DNA of 64,000 bases from Paenibacillus monticola. Its GTDB lineage: Bacteria > Bacillota > Bacilli > Paenibacillales > Paenibacillaceae. The notes beneath the pieces were generated by a model. It was not told the origin of the DNA and did no database searches. It saw only the letters and a program-made list of their open reading frames with translations. Shown here piece after piece: positions 16,765 to 24,347 of the stretch. The stretch's first letter is position 1. Each line of letters begins with the position of its first letter. The DNA lies in contig NZ_WJXB01000011.1 of assembly GCF_009664975.1 (NCBI RefSeq), forward strand, positions 1-64,000, written 5' to 3'. The position numbers and the translations under genes were made by a program.

Positions 16765-16798
16765 CAGTTAATCACACGAAAAAGAATGTGATTAACTG
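16765..16798. terminator. Terminator downstream of mqnC
   Basis: A perfect 12-bp stem CAGTTAATCACA/TGTGATTAACTG with a 10-nt loop. On the minus strand it runs into a long T tract, 40 nt past the mqnC stop. Confidence 0.85.
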
Positions 16799-16836
16799 GT
16801 TTCCCAACCGTTATGAAGGTTATATTTATGCCTAAG

Positions 16837-17973
16837 TTAGTTCTGCATCACAAAATCATTATCAATCTTGGCGTTGGCATCATCGAATACCCGCAGAATA
16901 TCGTAGCGCGTGTTGCGCTGTGCCGGGATTTTGCCAGCTTCACGGATCAACTGAGTAATGGATTCGATGTTAACTTTATAAACGGCACCCGCTGAAGAGA
17001 CTACATTCTCTTCAATCATCGTGCTGCCGAAATCGTTGCAGCCGTATTGAAGGGAGAGCTTGCCGACATCTGGGCCCATCGTTACCCAAGAGGACTGGAA
17101 GTTCTTAATGTTATCCAACACCAGCCGACTAATCGCAACGGTCTTCAAATACTCTTCAGGCGTTTGTCTGTCCAGTTTCAGGTTAGTATTATCTGGCTGG
17201 AACGTCCACGAAATGAAGGCCAGAAAGCCTTCGGAGTCATATTTATTGGCAATACACTCATCCTGCGCCTCGCGTACACGCAGTAAATGCAGCGCTCGTT
17301 CCTCCATGCTCTCACCTAAACCAATTACCATTGTTGCCGTCGTATTCATCCCTATTTTATGCGCCGTTTGCATGACATCCATCCACTCACGCCAAGTGCC
17401 CTTGAGACGACTGATCTTGCGGCGGGTCCGGTCATCAAGAATTTCCGCACCACCTCCCGGCAGAGAATCCAGACCGGCAGCATGAATCTCCCGTACTACC
17501 TCTTCAAGGCTTAATCCGGATACTTCCTTCATCTTCATAATCTCGGCAGGAGAGAAGGAATGCATTGTAATCTCAGGGAACCGCTGCTTAATTCCACGCA
17601 GCAAATCCGTATAGTAGCTAAATGGCAGATTCGGATTGGTGCCGCCCTGCATCAGGATTTCCGTACCATTGACAGCAATCGTATCAGAGATTTTCTGAAA
17701 AATGGTCTCATCCGGAAGTACATACCCCTCAGCCGATCCTGGTGCGCGGTAGAACGCACAAAAGCGACAATACACATCGCAAACATTCGTATAGTTAATA
17801 TTGCGGCCGATTACAAACGTAGTCACTGGGTCCGGATGCCAGCGCTCCATAATTGTATTCGCAGCTGCGCCCATCTTCTCAATTTCATTGCTCTCGAATA
17901 GTCTGACAGTGTCTTCCAATTGCAGACGTTCACCCTTCAGCGTCTTCTCCAGAATAAGGTCTATCGCACTCAT
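16837..17973 (-). CDS. mqnC: Cyclic dehypoxanthine futalosine synthase (radical SAM)
   Basis: Acts in the futalosine route to menaquinone, cyclising dehypoxanthine futalosine by radical SAM chemistry. The 378-aa protein has the CX3CX2C cluster motif in NYTNVCDVYCRFCAFYR, with the NINYTN lead-in characteristic of MqnC rather than MqnE. It also has MQGGTNPNLP, HSFSPAEI, LPGGGAEIL and the C-terminal GPDVGKLSLQYGCNDFG segment. The start at 17973 is chosen because GAGGGAGG lies 9 nt upstream. No other mqn genes are in the window, so it is an orphan here. Presence implies menaquinone synthesis without the classical Men route, as known for many Paenibacillaceae. Confidence 0.88.
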   Translation of the reverse strand: MSAIDLILEKTLKGERLQLEDTVRLFESNEIEKMGAAANTIMERWHPDPVTTFVIGRNINYTNVCDVYCRFCAFYRAPGSAEGYVLPDETIFQKISDTIAVNGTEILMQGGTNPNLPFSYYTDLLRGIKQRFPEITMHSFSPAEIMKMKEVSGLSLEEVVREIHAAGLDSLPGGGAEILDDRTRRKISRLKGTWREWMDVMQTAHKIGMNTTATMVIGLGESMEERALHLLRVREAQDECIANKYDSEGFLAFISWTFQPDNTNLKLDRQTPEEYLKTVAISRLVLDNIKNFQSSWVTMGPDVGKLSLQYGCNDFGSTMIEENVVSSAGAVYKVNIESITQLIREAGKIPAQRNTRYDILRVFDDANAKIDNDFVMQN

Positions 17974-18087
17974 CGTTTGCAGCCTCCCTCTAAGCCCATA
18001 ACTGTATGGCAGATTGATTAAATTTGTACAACTTATGAACAAGTTCGTTCTTCATCGTATCACAATCTGGGCGGCTTGAAAAATAAT

Positions 18088-18150
18088 TTACAACTTGACG
18101 CAAGCTCCCACCAAGGCTTGCTCCAGATCAGCGATCAGATCCTTGCTGAC
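18088..18150 (-). pseudogene. Fossil C-terminus of a second cystathionine synthase/lyase-type gene
   Basis: Just past the metI coding end, in a different frame, the minus strand reads VSKDLIADLEQALVGACVKL then stop. This matches the C-terminal helix that metI itself has (SDLIADLGNALEAA). The frame is closed immediately upstream by TAG. It looks like the tail left after deletion of an adjacent paralogue such as metC. Confidence 0.5.
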
Positions 18151-19333
18151 CTCCTAGAGTTATACCTTCCTCAAGCTCGATCCGGGCTGCTTCCAGTGCA
18201 TTTCCAAGATCAGCGATCAAATCGCTGGCATGTTCAATGCCGACGGAGAAGCGCAGCAGGCGATCATCCACACCGACCGCATCGCGAATTTCCACGGGAA
18301 TATCAGCATGAGTCTGCACGGCCGGATAGGTCATAAGCGATTCCACACCGCCAAGGCTCTCGGCGAAGGCAATCAGACGGATATGGCGAAGCAGCGGCTC
18401 AACGTATTTGGCATCTTTTACCTTAAAGGAGAAAATACCGGTGTTGCCCGAAGACTGGCGATTCTGAATCTCGTAGCCGGGGTGATCCGGCAGTCCCGGA
18501 TGGAATACTTCTGCTATTGCCTCGTGATGGAGCAGATAGTCAGCTAATGCCAGCGCATTGCTCTCATGCCGCTCCATCCGCAGCGCCAGTGTCTTCATGC
18601 CTCTCATGAGCTGATAGCAGTCAGTAGGTCCCAGTACAGCGCCAATGGAATTGTGCAGCATTGCCATTTCCGTTGATAATTCGCTCCCTTTGGTTACGAT
18701 AAGCCCTGCCAGCACATCGTTATGTCCGCCCAAATATTTAGTCGCACTATGGACAACAATGTCCGCACCCAACTCTAACGGCCGTTGAAAGAATGGAGTG
18801 AGCAGCGTATTGTCGACAATCGTGAGCATATGATGCTGGCGGGCCCATGTACACACAGCCTGAATATCCGTAATCATCATCAACGGGTTCGTCGGTGTTT
18901 CGATAAATACTGCTTTGGTATTGGGGCGGCGTGTAGCTTCTAACGCCTCCAGATCATTGGTATCCACGTAGGAGGCAGTGATTCCGTACTTGGACAATAT
19001 CCGTTCCAGCATCCGGTAGGTACCCCCATACAGATCAAGGGAAACAACCAAATGGTCGCCTTGTCCGAATAAAGAAAAGACTGTCGATAACGCAGCCATA
19101 CCGGAGCTGCAGGCAAAGCCAACGTCGCCAGATTCCAGCTCAGCTGCGGCATTCTCCAGCACGGAACGGGTTGGATTTTTGGTGCGAATATAGTCGAACC
19201 CTGTACTTTGTCCTAACCGCGGATGCCGAAATGCCGTTGACTGATAAATGGGGAAATTAACGGCTCCTGTTGCCGGGTCTTCCTGTGAACCGATTTGCGC
19301 CAGTCTGCTTTCAATCCTGAGTTTGTCGTCCAT
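18128..19333 (-). CDS. metI: Cystathionine gamma-synthase / O-acetylhomoserine thiolyase (MetI-like)
   Basis: PLP enzyme that joins O-acylhomoserine to cysteine or sulfide in methionine synthesis. The 401-aa protein has GFDYIRTKNPTRSVLE, SSGMAALSTV, the PLP lysine in HSATKYLGGHND and the C-terminal AESLGGVESLMTYPAVQTHADIP and LLRFSVGIEHASDL segments, and is close to B. subtilis MetI. ATAGGAGG precedes the ATG. It follows metA by 23 nt and shares the SAM-I leader. The last ~15 residues (EEGITLGGQQGSDR) extend past the usual end and run into an RBS-like GGAGG and the fossil sequence, which suggests that the original stop was lost in a deletion. Confidence 0.88.
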   Translation of the reverse strand: MDDKLRIESRLAQIGSQEDPATGAVNFPIYQSTAFRHPRLGQSTGFDYIRTKNPTRSVLENAAAELESGDVGFACSSGMAALSTVFSLFGQGDHLVVSLDLYGGTYRMLERILSKYGITASYVDTNDLEALEATRRPNTKAVFIETPTNPLMMITDIQAVCTWARQHHMLTIVDNTLLTPFFQRPLELGADIVVHSATKYLGGHNDVLAGLIVTKGSELSTEMAMLHNSIGAVLGPTDCYQLMRGMKTLALRMERHESNALALADYLLHHEAIAEVFHPGLPDHPGYEIQNRQSSGNTGIFSFKVKDAKYVEPLLRHIRLIAFAESLGGVESLMTYPAVQTHADIPVEIRDAVGVDDRLLRFSVGIEHASDLIADLGNALEAARIELEEGITLGGQQGSDR

Positions 19334-19356
19334 TCTGTAAGCCTCCTATAATAAAT

Positions 19357-20274
19357 TCAAATAATCGGACCAATATCGTAAGGGGTCTCCTGATATACAT
19401 AGTAATTCAGCCAATTAGAGAACAATAAGTTAGCATGCGCGCGCCAGATGGCAGGGGGAGTTCGGGCTGGATCATCCTTAGGGTAGTAATGCTTCGGTAA
19501 TGGCACTTCTAGTCCTTTGGCGATGTCCCGGTCATATTCCCACTTCAGGGAGAAGGGATCATACTCGGAGTGACCGGTAGCAAAAATTTGCTTTCCATCC
19601 GCAGTTGCCACCAGATAAACACCAGCTTCCTCCGACTCGGCCAGAATCTGCAGGTTCGGATTTGCTTCAATATCTGCACGGCAGACATCGGTATGTCTTG
19701 AATGAGGAACATGGAACACTTCATCAAAGCCGCGGAGCAGCTTAAAGTTGTTATCACCCAAGGTATGCGGAAACACGCCGAAGCACTTCTCGGGCAGGAT
19801 TTCCTTGCGCACTCCAAAGTGATGGTATAATCCTGCCTGTGCAGCCCAACAGATATGCATGGTCGAAGTAACATTCTGTTTGCTCCACTCAAAAATCTCT
19901 TTCAGTTCTTCCCAATACGTAACATCCTCGAACTCCATCTGTTCCACCGGAGCGCCCGTAACGATGAGTCCATCCAAGCGGCGATGGCTGATTTCGTCAA
20001 AGGTTTTATAAAAGCTCTTCAGATGCTCTGCCGATGTATTCTTCGAGGTATGGGAGCTGGGATGCAGCAGTATAACATCCACCTGAAGCGGTGAGTTCCC
20101 GATTAAGCGCAGCAATTGGGTTTCCGTAGTTTCCTTGGTGGGCATTAAATTTAATATGGCAATCCTTAATGGACGTATATCCTGATGATAAGCCAGGCTT
20201 TCATCCATCACAAAAATATTTTCTCCGGATAATATTTCTTTTGCCGGTAAGCTGTCAGGAATTTTGATCGGCAT
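19357..20274 (-). CDS. metA: Homoserine O-acyltransferase (MetA), probably acetyl-CoA-specific
   Basis: Activates homoserine for methionine synthesis. The 305-aa protein has the MetA fold with the nucleophile Cys142 in MHICWAAQAG and the catalytic His/Glu in ATGHSEYDPF. Residue 111 is Glu (GAPVEQMEFE). In characterised MetA enzymes Glu111 goes with acetyl-CoA use and Gly111 with succinyl-CoA use, so acetylation is expected even though the family is often named succinyltransferase. AAGGAG precedes the ATG. First gene of the SAM-I-controlled metA-metI operon. Confidence 0.93.
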   Translation of the reverse strand: MPIKIPDSLPAKEILSGENIFVMDESLAYHQDIRPLRIAILNLMPTKETTETQLLRLIGNSPLQVDVILLHPSSHTSKNTSAEHLKSFYKTFDEISHRRLDGLIVTGAPVEQMEFEDVTYWEELKEIFEWSKQNVTSTMHICWAAQAGLYHHFGVRKEILPEKCFGVFPHTLGDNNFKLLRGFDEVFHVPHSRHTDVCRADIEANPNLQILAESEEAGVYLVATADGKQIFATGHSEYDPFSLKWEYDRDIAKGLEVPLPKHYYPKDDPARTPPAIWRAHANLLFSNWLNYYVYQETPYDIGPII

Positions 20275-20337
20275 TGACGTTTCACTCCTTGGCTGAATTT
20301 TTGGTTACCGCTAGGCGGCTTGAGGATAAAACAATAC

Positions 20338-20524
20338 AAAAAAGACCCTTCTCGGGACGAGAAAGGTCATATAGCTACAGTCATATGCGCCTCTCTCATC
20401 TGCCAGATAACCTCTGCTTTGGCGAAGAAAACGCCAGCAAAGCTTCCGCAAGAATTAGCACCGTGCGTTTACACGCCGGTTGCCGGGTTTCATCGGGCTA
20501 GTCCCTCCACCTGCTCTTGATAAG
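20338..20524 (-). ncRNA. SAM-I (S-box) riboswitch controlling metA-metI
   Basis: The minus strand begins CTTATCAAGAGCAGGTGGAG and continues with ACTAGCCCGATGAAACCCGGCAACC in two blocks, then GGTGCTAATTCTTGC, the full S-box core. A terminator hairpin (20338-20368, GACCTTTCTCGTCCCGAGAAGGGTC type) and T6 follow. Methionine genes downstream confirm it. Confidence 0.95.
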
Positions 20525-20559
20525 ATTAAGCTGTATTCAATTAATTTCTTAAAATTCAC

Positions 20560-20587
20560 TTTAAATCATGAACCTCCTTTTCGTCAA
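20560..20587 (-). promoter_or_regulatory. Candidate promoter of the metA leader
   Basis: Minus-strand TTGACG (20582-20587), a 16-nt spacer and TTTAAA (20560-20565), about 30 nt upstream of the SAM-I aptamer. The -10 is weak. Confidence 0.4.
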
Positions 20588-20631
20588 GTCCATACAATGC
20601 TTAAGGGTGCTGAAAATGACAAGAATTTTCC

Positions 20632-20660
20632 TTGAAAGAGGCATACCTCGGCGTTATACT
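20632..20660 (+). promoter_or_regulatory. Sigma-A promoter of the corA leader
   Basis: TTGAAA (20632-20637), a 17-nt spacer and TATACT (20655-20660). It defines a leader of about 260 nt before corA. Confidence 0.75.
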
Positions 20661-20710
20661 AGACAAGTGTTTCATCCCCTAAATGACGAAAAGAAGAGGT
20701 GAGAAGAAGG

Positions 20711-20842
20711 ATGGATGGCGACCCAGGTTCGCAGTTAAGTGTACAGAATGAGCAACCAGACAGGATTATGATCAGCTTGCCCGCGGCGGGAGCATCTCTT
20801 CTTCATGCTCTCGAACCGTCATTTGGCCTTGTGCATAGATAA
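20711..20842 (+). CDS. Putative 43-aa leader peptide upstream of corA
   Basis: ATG start with AGGTGAG 8 nt upstream, stop TAA at 20840-20842, all inside the corA leader. The product (MDGDPGSQLSV...FGLVHR) shows no recognisable domain, TM segment or signal peptide. The 3' half of the ORF contains one arm (20771-20779) of a terminator-like hairpin whose other arm lies just past the stop. Translation could therefore affect folding. Whether it is translated is not shown; the ribosome site and position support it. Confidence 0.45.
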   Translation: MDGDPGSQLSVQNEQPDRIMISLPAAGASLLHALEPSFGLVHR

Positions 20843-20866
20843 TGACCCCGGCCAAGCTGATTTTTT
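20771..20866 (+). promoter_or_regulatory. Attenuator-like hairpin in the corA leader
   Basis: ATCAGCTTG (20771-20779) is complementary to CAAGCTGAT (20853-20861), which runs directly into T6. Smaller stems lie between them (GAGCAT/ATGCTC at about 20790-20810, GGCC/GGCC at about 20825-20853). This is the shape of an intrinsic terminator with a long internal segment. Confidence 0.5.
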
Positions 20867-20925
20867 CTCTGTGCTGTAATTAGCATTTCCCTGAAGAAGA
20901 TCAGGGATAGAAGGAGTGGAATCAG

Positions 20926-21861
20926 ATGAAAATCCGGCTGGTAAATGCAGGGGTTTTTACGAATATTGACGATATTACACAGACTATTACTCCCCCTACA
21001 GAAGGATTCTATTGGATTGATGCAGACGAAGAGGATTTAATGCTGATTCAGCCCTTATTCAATCTGCATGATCTTGCCGTTGAGGATTGCCTCAGTGAAG
21101 AGGATCAACGTCCGAAGATCGAAATTTATGAAAGTCACTATTTCATTGTAGTGAACAGCATCCGTTTTGATGATGAAGAAATCTTCCTGCGGGCGCTCAA
21201 CATCTTTCTCGGCAGACATTTCATCATCACCGTGACCAAACAAAAAATCAATGAATTGCGCGTCCTAAAGCCTATCCTATGGGAACAGGAGGTCAGCGAG
21301 CCGGATCGGTTCATGTATCTGCTGATCGACCTTGTTGTTGATAATTATTTCACTGTTGGCGACCGGATTGAAGTCCGGATAGAGAAACTTGAAGAAGATA
21401 TTCTCATGCATACCAAGAAATCGCATCTCAGCGAAATTATCGGCCTACGAAGTGAGATTCTATGGCTGAAGAAGATGCTGGGTCCGCAGAAAGAGGTTAT
21501 CAACACCCTCAACAAAAAAGACCTCCGCCTGATCGATGACCAGTTGCAGAAGTATTTCAGCGATATTTATGAGAATGCAGTTAAAATATCTGAAACTTTT
21601 GAGACCTACCGCGATCTCATGGGCAACTTACGTGAGGCCTATCAATCCAGTATCGCCAACCGCGCCAATGAAATTATGAGAGTATTTACGGCGATTACAA
21701 CAATATTTATGCCGCTGACTGTGATTACCGGAATCTACGGCATGAACTTTGAAAATATTCCCGAGATTCATACAAGATATGGTTACTACGGCGTTATTGG
21801 TGCCATGGTGACGTTAGGCTGTGGAATGCTTGTTGTCTTCCGCAAGAAAGAATGGCTATGA
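20926..21861 (+). CDS. corA: CorA-family magnesium/divalent cation channel
   Basis: Pentameric inner-membrane Mg2+ channel. The 311-aa protein has the long cytoplasmic alpha/beta domain with the stalk helix (YRDLMGNLREAYQSSIANRANEIMRVFTAITTIFMPLTVITG), then the signature GMN in GIYGMNFENIPEI and a second TM helix (VIGAMVTLGCGMLVVF) ending in a basic tail. Length is typical of the YfjQ-type branch. AGAAGGAGTGG precedes the ATG. It is a single gene transcribed away from metA, with its own promoter and an unusual leader. Confidence 0.93.
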   Translation: MKIRLVNAGVFTNIDDITQTITPPTEGFYWIDADEEDLMLIQPLFNLHDLAVEDCLSEEDQRPKIEIYESHYFIVVNSIRFDDEEIFLRALNIFLGRHFIITVTKQKINELRVLKPILWEQEVSEPDRFMYLLIDLVVDNYFTVGDRIEVRIEKLEEDILMHTKKSHLSEIIGLRSEILWLKKMLGPQKEVINTLNKKDLRLIDDQLQKYFSDIYENAVKISETFETYRDLMGNLREAYQSSIANRANEIMRVFTAITTIFMPLTVITGIYGMNFENIPEIHTRYGYYGVIGAMVTLGCGMLVVFRKKEWL

Positions 21862-21882
21862 AGGATAACGGACGAACAAGAT

Positions 21883-21922
21883 GAAACGGCTTCGCCGTCC
21901 TTTATATGGACGGCCCCGTTTC
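21883..21922 (+). terminator. Terminator-like hairpin downstream of corA
   Basis: GAAACGG and GCCGTCC pair with GGACGGC and CCGTTTC. The following T tract is short (TTTCTTC). Confidence 0.5.
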
Positions 21923-21980
21923 TTCGAGAAATATAAGGATAAATTATTGCGTGAAGCATATAAATTCTTATATTTTAAGA

Positions 21981-22028
21981 AAGACGAAGGCCCCCGATAC
22001 CCCAAGGTATAGGAAGCCTTCGTCTTTT
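21981..22028. terminator. Terminator downstream of pfkB
   Basis: AAGACGAAGGC pairs with GCCTTCGTCTT, with A and T runs on both sides. It lies 5 nt beyond the pfkB stop and may also stop corA readthrough. Confidence 0.8.
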
Positions 22029-22032
22029 TGGT

Positions 22033-22971
22033 TTATCCTTTACTAATTTCAGTCACCATACTCTTGAATAATCTCTCCGTGTCTTCCCGTTTGCACAGCT
22101 CCCGCTCCGGGTTCATGACTGCCGCAGCTCCGGCGGCGATTCCAAACTGCACCGCTTCGCGCAAAGGTTTGCCTAATTCCAAACTATAGACAACTCCACC
22201 CACCAAGCTGTCACCTGCACCGACCACGCTTACAACGGAAATATCAGGGGCCTTCAGGTGCTCGCAGCCCTCTTTAGAAATCAGCATGGCTCCTTCACCA
22301 CCTAAAGACACGACAACCACTTCGGTCCGTCCTTCATCAATAAGCTTCAATGCCGCCGCTTTCAATTCTTCATCATTGGTTATGGCTTGGCCGCTCAGTT
22401 CTTCAAGTTCACGCGCATTAGGCTTCAATAAATATACACCTGCATCTGCAGCCAGCTGCAGCGCCTCCCCTGAAGTATCAACAATCACCCGGGCATTCCA
22501 TTGCTTGGCAACAGCAACTACGCGGGCATAGAAATCTGTTGGACAGCCCGTAGGCAGACTGCCGCTTGCCACGATATATGTAGGCGTAAAAGTCAGCGCC
22601 TTTAATTGTTCAATACAACGTATCCAATCCCCCTCTAGAAAGAGCGGTCCTGGCATATCAAACCTGAACTGCTGGCCAGTTGATTCCTCAAGCACGATCA
22701 GATTCTCCCGGGTCTGCCCATCAATCGGGATAGACTGATGATTTACACCCTCTTGTTCAAGCATATGATGAAGCAGCTGTCCATGTAATCCCCCCGATGT
22801 ATATAGAGCTAAGGAATCCCCACCTAAACGATGGATCGCCCGAGATACATTAACTCCACCTCCGCCCGGCTTATAGGACGCTTCACGACAGCGTAATTTA
22901 TGGTCTGGGACAACCTGATTAATGCTTGTACTTGCATCAACACTAGGATTAACAGTCAGAGTTACAATCAT
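22033..22971 (-). CDS. pfkB: PfkB-family sugar kinase, closest to 6-phosphofructokinase II
   Basis: Ribokinase-family kinase of 312 aa. Motifs are the N-terminal KLRCREASYKPGGGGVNVSRAIHRLGG glycine motif (in two parts), SGSLPTG, IVDTSGEAL, LLKPNARELEEL, VVVSLGGEGA and the catalytic GAGDSLVGG. The KLRC and CKREDTERLF features follow E. coli PfkB more closely than FruK or LacC, so fructose 6-phosphate is the likelier substrate. Tagatose 6-phosphate or fructose 1-phosphate are possible. AGGAGAGG precedes the ATG. It is monocistronic, with no PTS gene beside it, which argues against FruK. Confidence 0.8.
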   Translation of the reverse strand: MIVTLTVNPSVDASTSINQVVPDHKLRCREASYKPGGGGVNVSRAIHRLGGDSLALYTSGGLHGQLLHHMLEQEGVNHQSIPIDGQTRENLIVLEESTGQQFRFDMPGPLFLEGDWIRCIEQLKALTFTPTYIVASGSLPTGCPTDFYARVVAVAKQWNARVIVDTSGEALQLAADAGVYLLKPNARELEELSGQAITNDEELKAAALKLIDEGRTEVVVVSLGGEGAMLISKEGCEHLKAPDISVVSVVGAGDSLVGGVVYSLELGKPLREAVQFGIAAGAAAVMNPERELCKREDTERLFKSMVTEISKG

Positions 22972-22997
22972 GTTTACCTCTCCTTTGTATGGCGGTC

Positions 22998-23021
22998 ATT
23001 GGAACGATTATATAATCCAAT
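22998..23021. promoter_or_regulatory. Candidate palindromic operator upstream of pfkB
   Basis: ATTGGA and TCCAAT arms enclose the perfect 12-bp palindrome GATTATATAATC (23006-23017), 27-50 nt before the pfkB ATG. Function inferred from symmetry only. Confidence 0.35.
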
Positions 23022-23119
23022 ACTCATTATATATATTACCGCAAAGTTCCAATTTCTCCTAAACCGCCACAAGGTTAACCCCGACTTAAAGACAGCAATA
23101 TACACTTGATAATTGGCCG

Positions 23120-24136
23120 TTAAAAATTAGTGACATGACCTAGTTTGGCAATTTGCTCGCGCCGGAAACGGATGCGAATCAACCGCAGACGCTCATAGTA
23201 TCCATCAAGCCCTTCAGCAGCAGTGAAATTCTCACCATAAACCTTATACAGTACCGGTTTCAGGAATACATCTCCCAGCTCTCCATAAGCTTTCCAGACC
23301 GCATCCTGTTCAGGTTGCGGCATGGCTTCCAGCTCAAGCCGAATGAGCTTATCAACGGAATAACCATCCTTCTCCAGCTCCTCCACCGCTTCCAGCAATT
23401 CGCGGCGGCCCACTTGAGTCTCCCCTTTAAGTTGCTCCAGTCCCAATCCACTTTCAATCCCCTGCAGCAGAAGTCGATGCAGCCGCAGTCGCTCCAGCTG
23501 CTTCTTATATTTAATCTCCTTCTGCTTATACAGCCAAGAGGAGAATAAGTCCTCCTGGATCACTTCCTGTACCCAATTCAGCGGAAAATTCCGTTCACGC
23601 GGTGCGGCGGATAGGATAGCCAGCCAATCCATTCCAAACTGTGTAGCCTTTGCTTCACCTACACCGGGAATTTGCAGCAGTTCCTCCGGTGTATGCGGAA
23701 GAAAAGCGCTTAACAAGCGCAGTAATCGATTGCTCGCGAGAATATAAGGTGCTTTGCGCTCACTGGAAGCTTTCCCCCGACGCCAGGCACACAGTTCCTC
23801 ATAAACAGCCTCATTCCTATACTGTTCACTGTAATATTGGAGCTTTAGCTGCTCCTGATTACGATTCGTTAGGCTCTCTTCCTCATGAAATACACCCTCT
23901 ATTAAGGGACGGTAGCCGTCACCCATCTTCACGGCTAGTTCATGCCTATATACACAGAGCATTTCATTCCATGAACTGCCTTCATACCATATACTGTCTG
24001 GACTATCTCCATTTGCTGAGAATTCTCGCCAGCCCAGGTTCCATACCCCCTCTTCTTCACCAATCCAAAGCTGGGCATACACCTCCTGATCTATCCCTGA
24101 CATTCTGGACAAACGGTTCATAAATACGATTTGCAT
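23120..24136 (-). CDS. HRDC-domain protein of unknown function
   Basis: A 338-aa cytosolic protein. An HRDC domain, as found at the C-termini of RecQ helicases and RNase D, lies at about residues 138-210 (ILASNRLLRLLSAFLPHTPEELLQIPGVGEAKATQFG, in two parts). A helical C-terminal region with a possible winged-helix segment follows (LHRLLLQGIESGLGLEQL ... VGRRELLEAVEELEKDGY). No helicase or nuclease domain is present, so it probably binds nucleic acid as an accessory factor. The ATG at 24136 follows AGGTAGGG; an upstream in-frame start has no ribosome site. It stands alone between a kinase and a terminator. Confidence 0.75.
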   Translation of the reverse strand: MQIVFMNRLSRMSGIDQEVYAQLWIGEEEGVWNLGWREFSANGDSPDSIWYEGSSWNEMLCVYRHELAVKMGDGYRPLIEGVFHEEESLTNRNQEQLKLQYYSEQYRNEAVYEELCAWRRGKASSERKAPYILASNRLLRLLSAFLPHTPEELLQIPGVGEAKATQFGMDWLAILSAAPRERNFPLNWVQEVIQEDLFSSWLYKQKEIKYKKQLERLRLHRLLLQGIESGLGLEQLKGETQVGRRELLEAVEELEKDGYSVDKLIRLELEAMPQPEQDAVWKAYGELGDVFLKPVLYKVYGENFTAAEGLDGYYERLRLIRIRFRREQIAKLGHVTNF

Positions 24137-24243
24137 ATTAATCCCTACCTTTCTCAACGTACAGTGAGCACAATAGCCAGCTTGGCTGGGAGACTCTCGC
24201 TTCGGGAATTTCATTGCTGGACAAGACCCAAAACGCAAAAAAA

Positions 24244-24276
24244 GCACCTCTCTCACGCTTAACGTGAAAGAGGTGC
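24244..24276 (-). terminator. Terminator downstream of the ROK fructokinase gene
   Basis: GCACCTCTCTCACG pairs with CGTGAAAGAGGTGC (one mismatch) and is followed by T7 on the minus strand. Confidence 0.85.
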
Positions 24277-24347
24277 TTCCTCATAAAATGCTATACTGTT
24301 AAATCCTAGGATACCATATATTGCGTAACAGTCAATCTCTTTTTGGA

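Noticed and set aside
20690..20925. M-box (Mg2+ riboswitch) upstream of corA
   Set aside because: The conserved GGTGAGGCTCC and CTGCTGCCC blocks of the M-box are missing; only a generic GGTGAG is present, which is the SD of the leader ORF.
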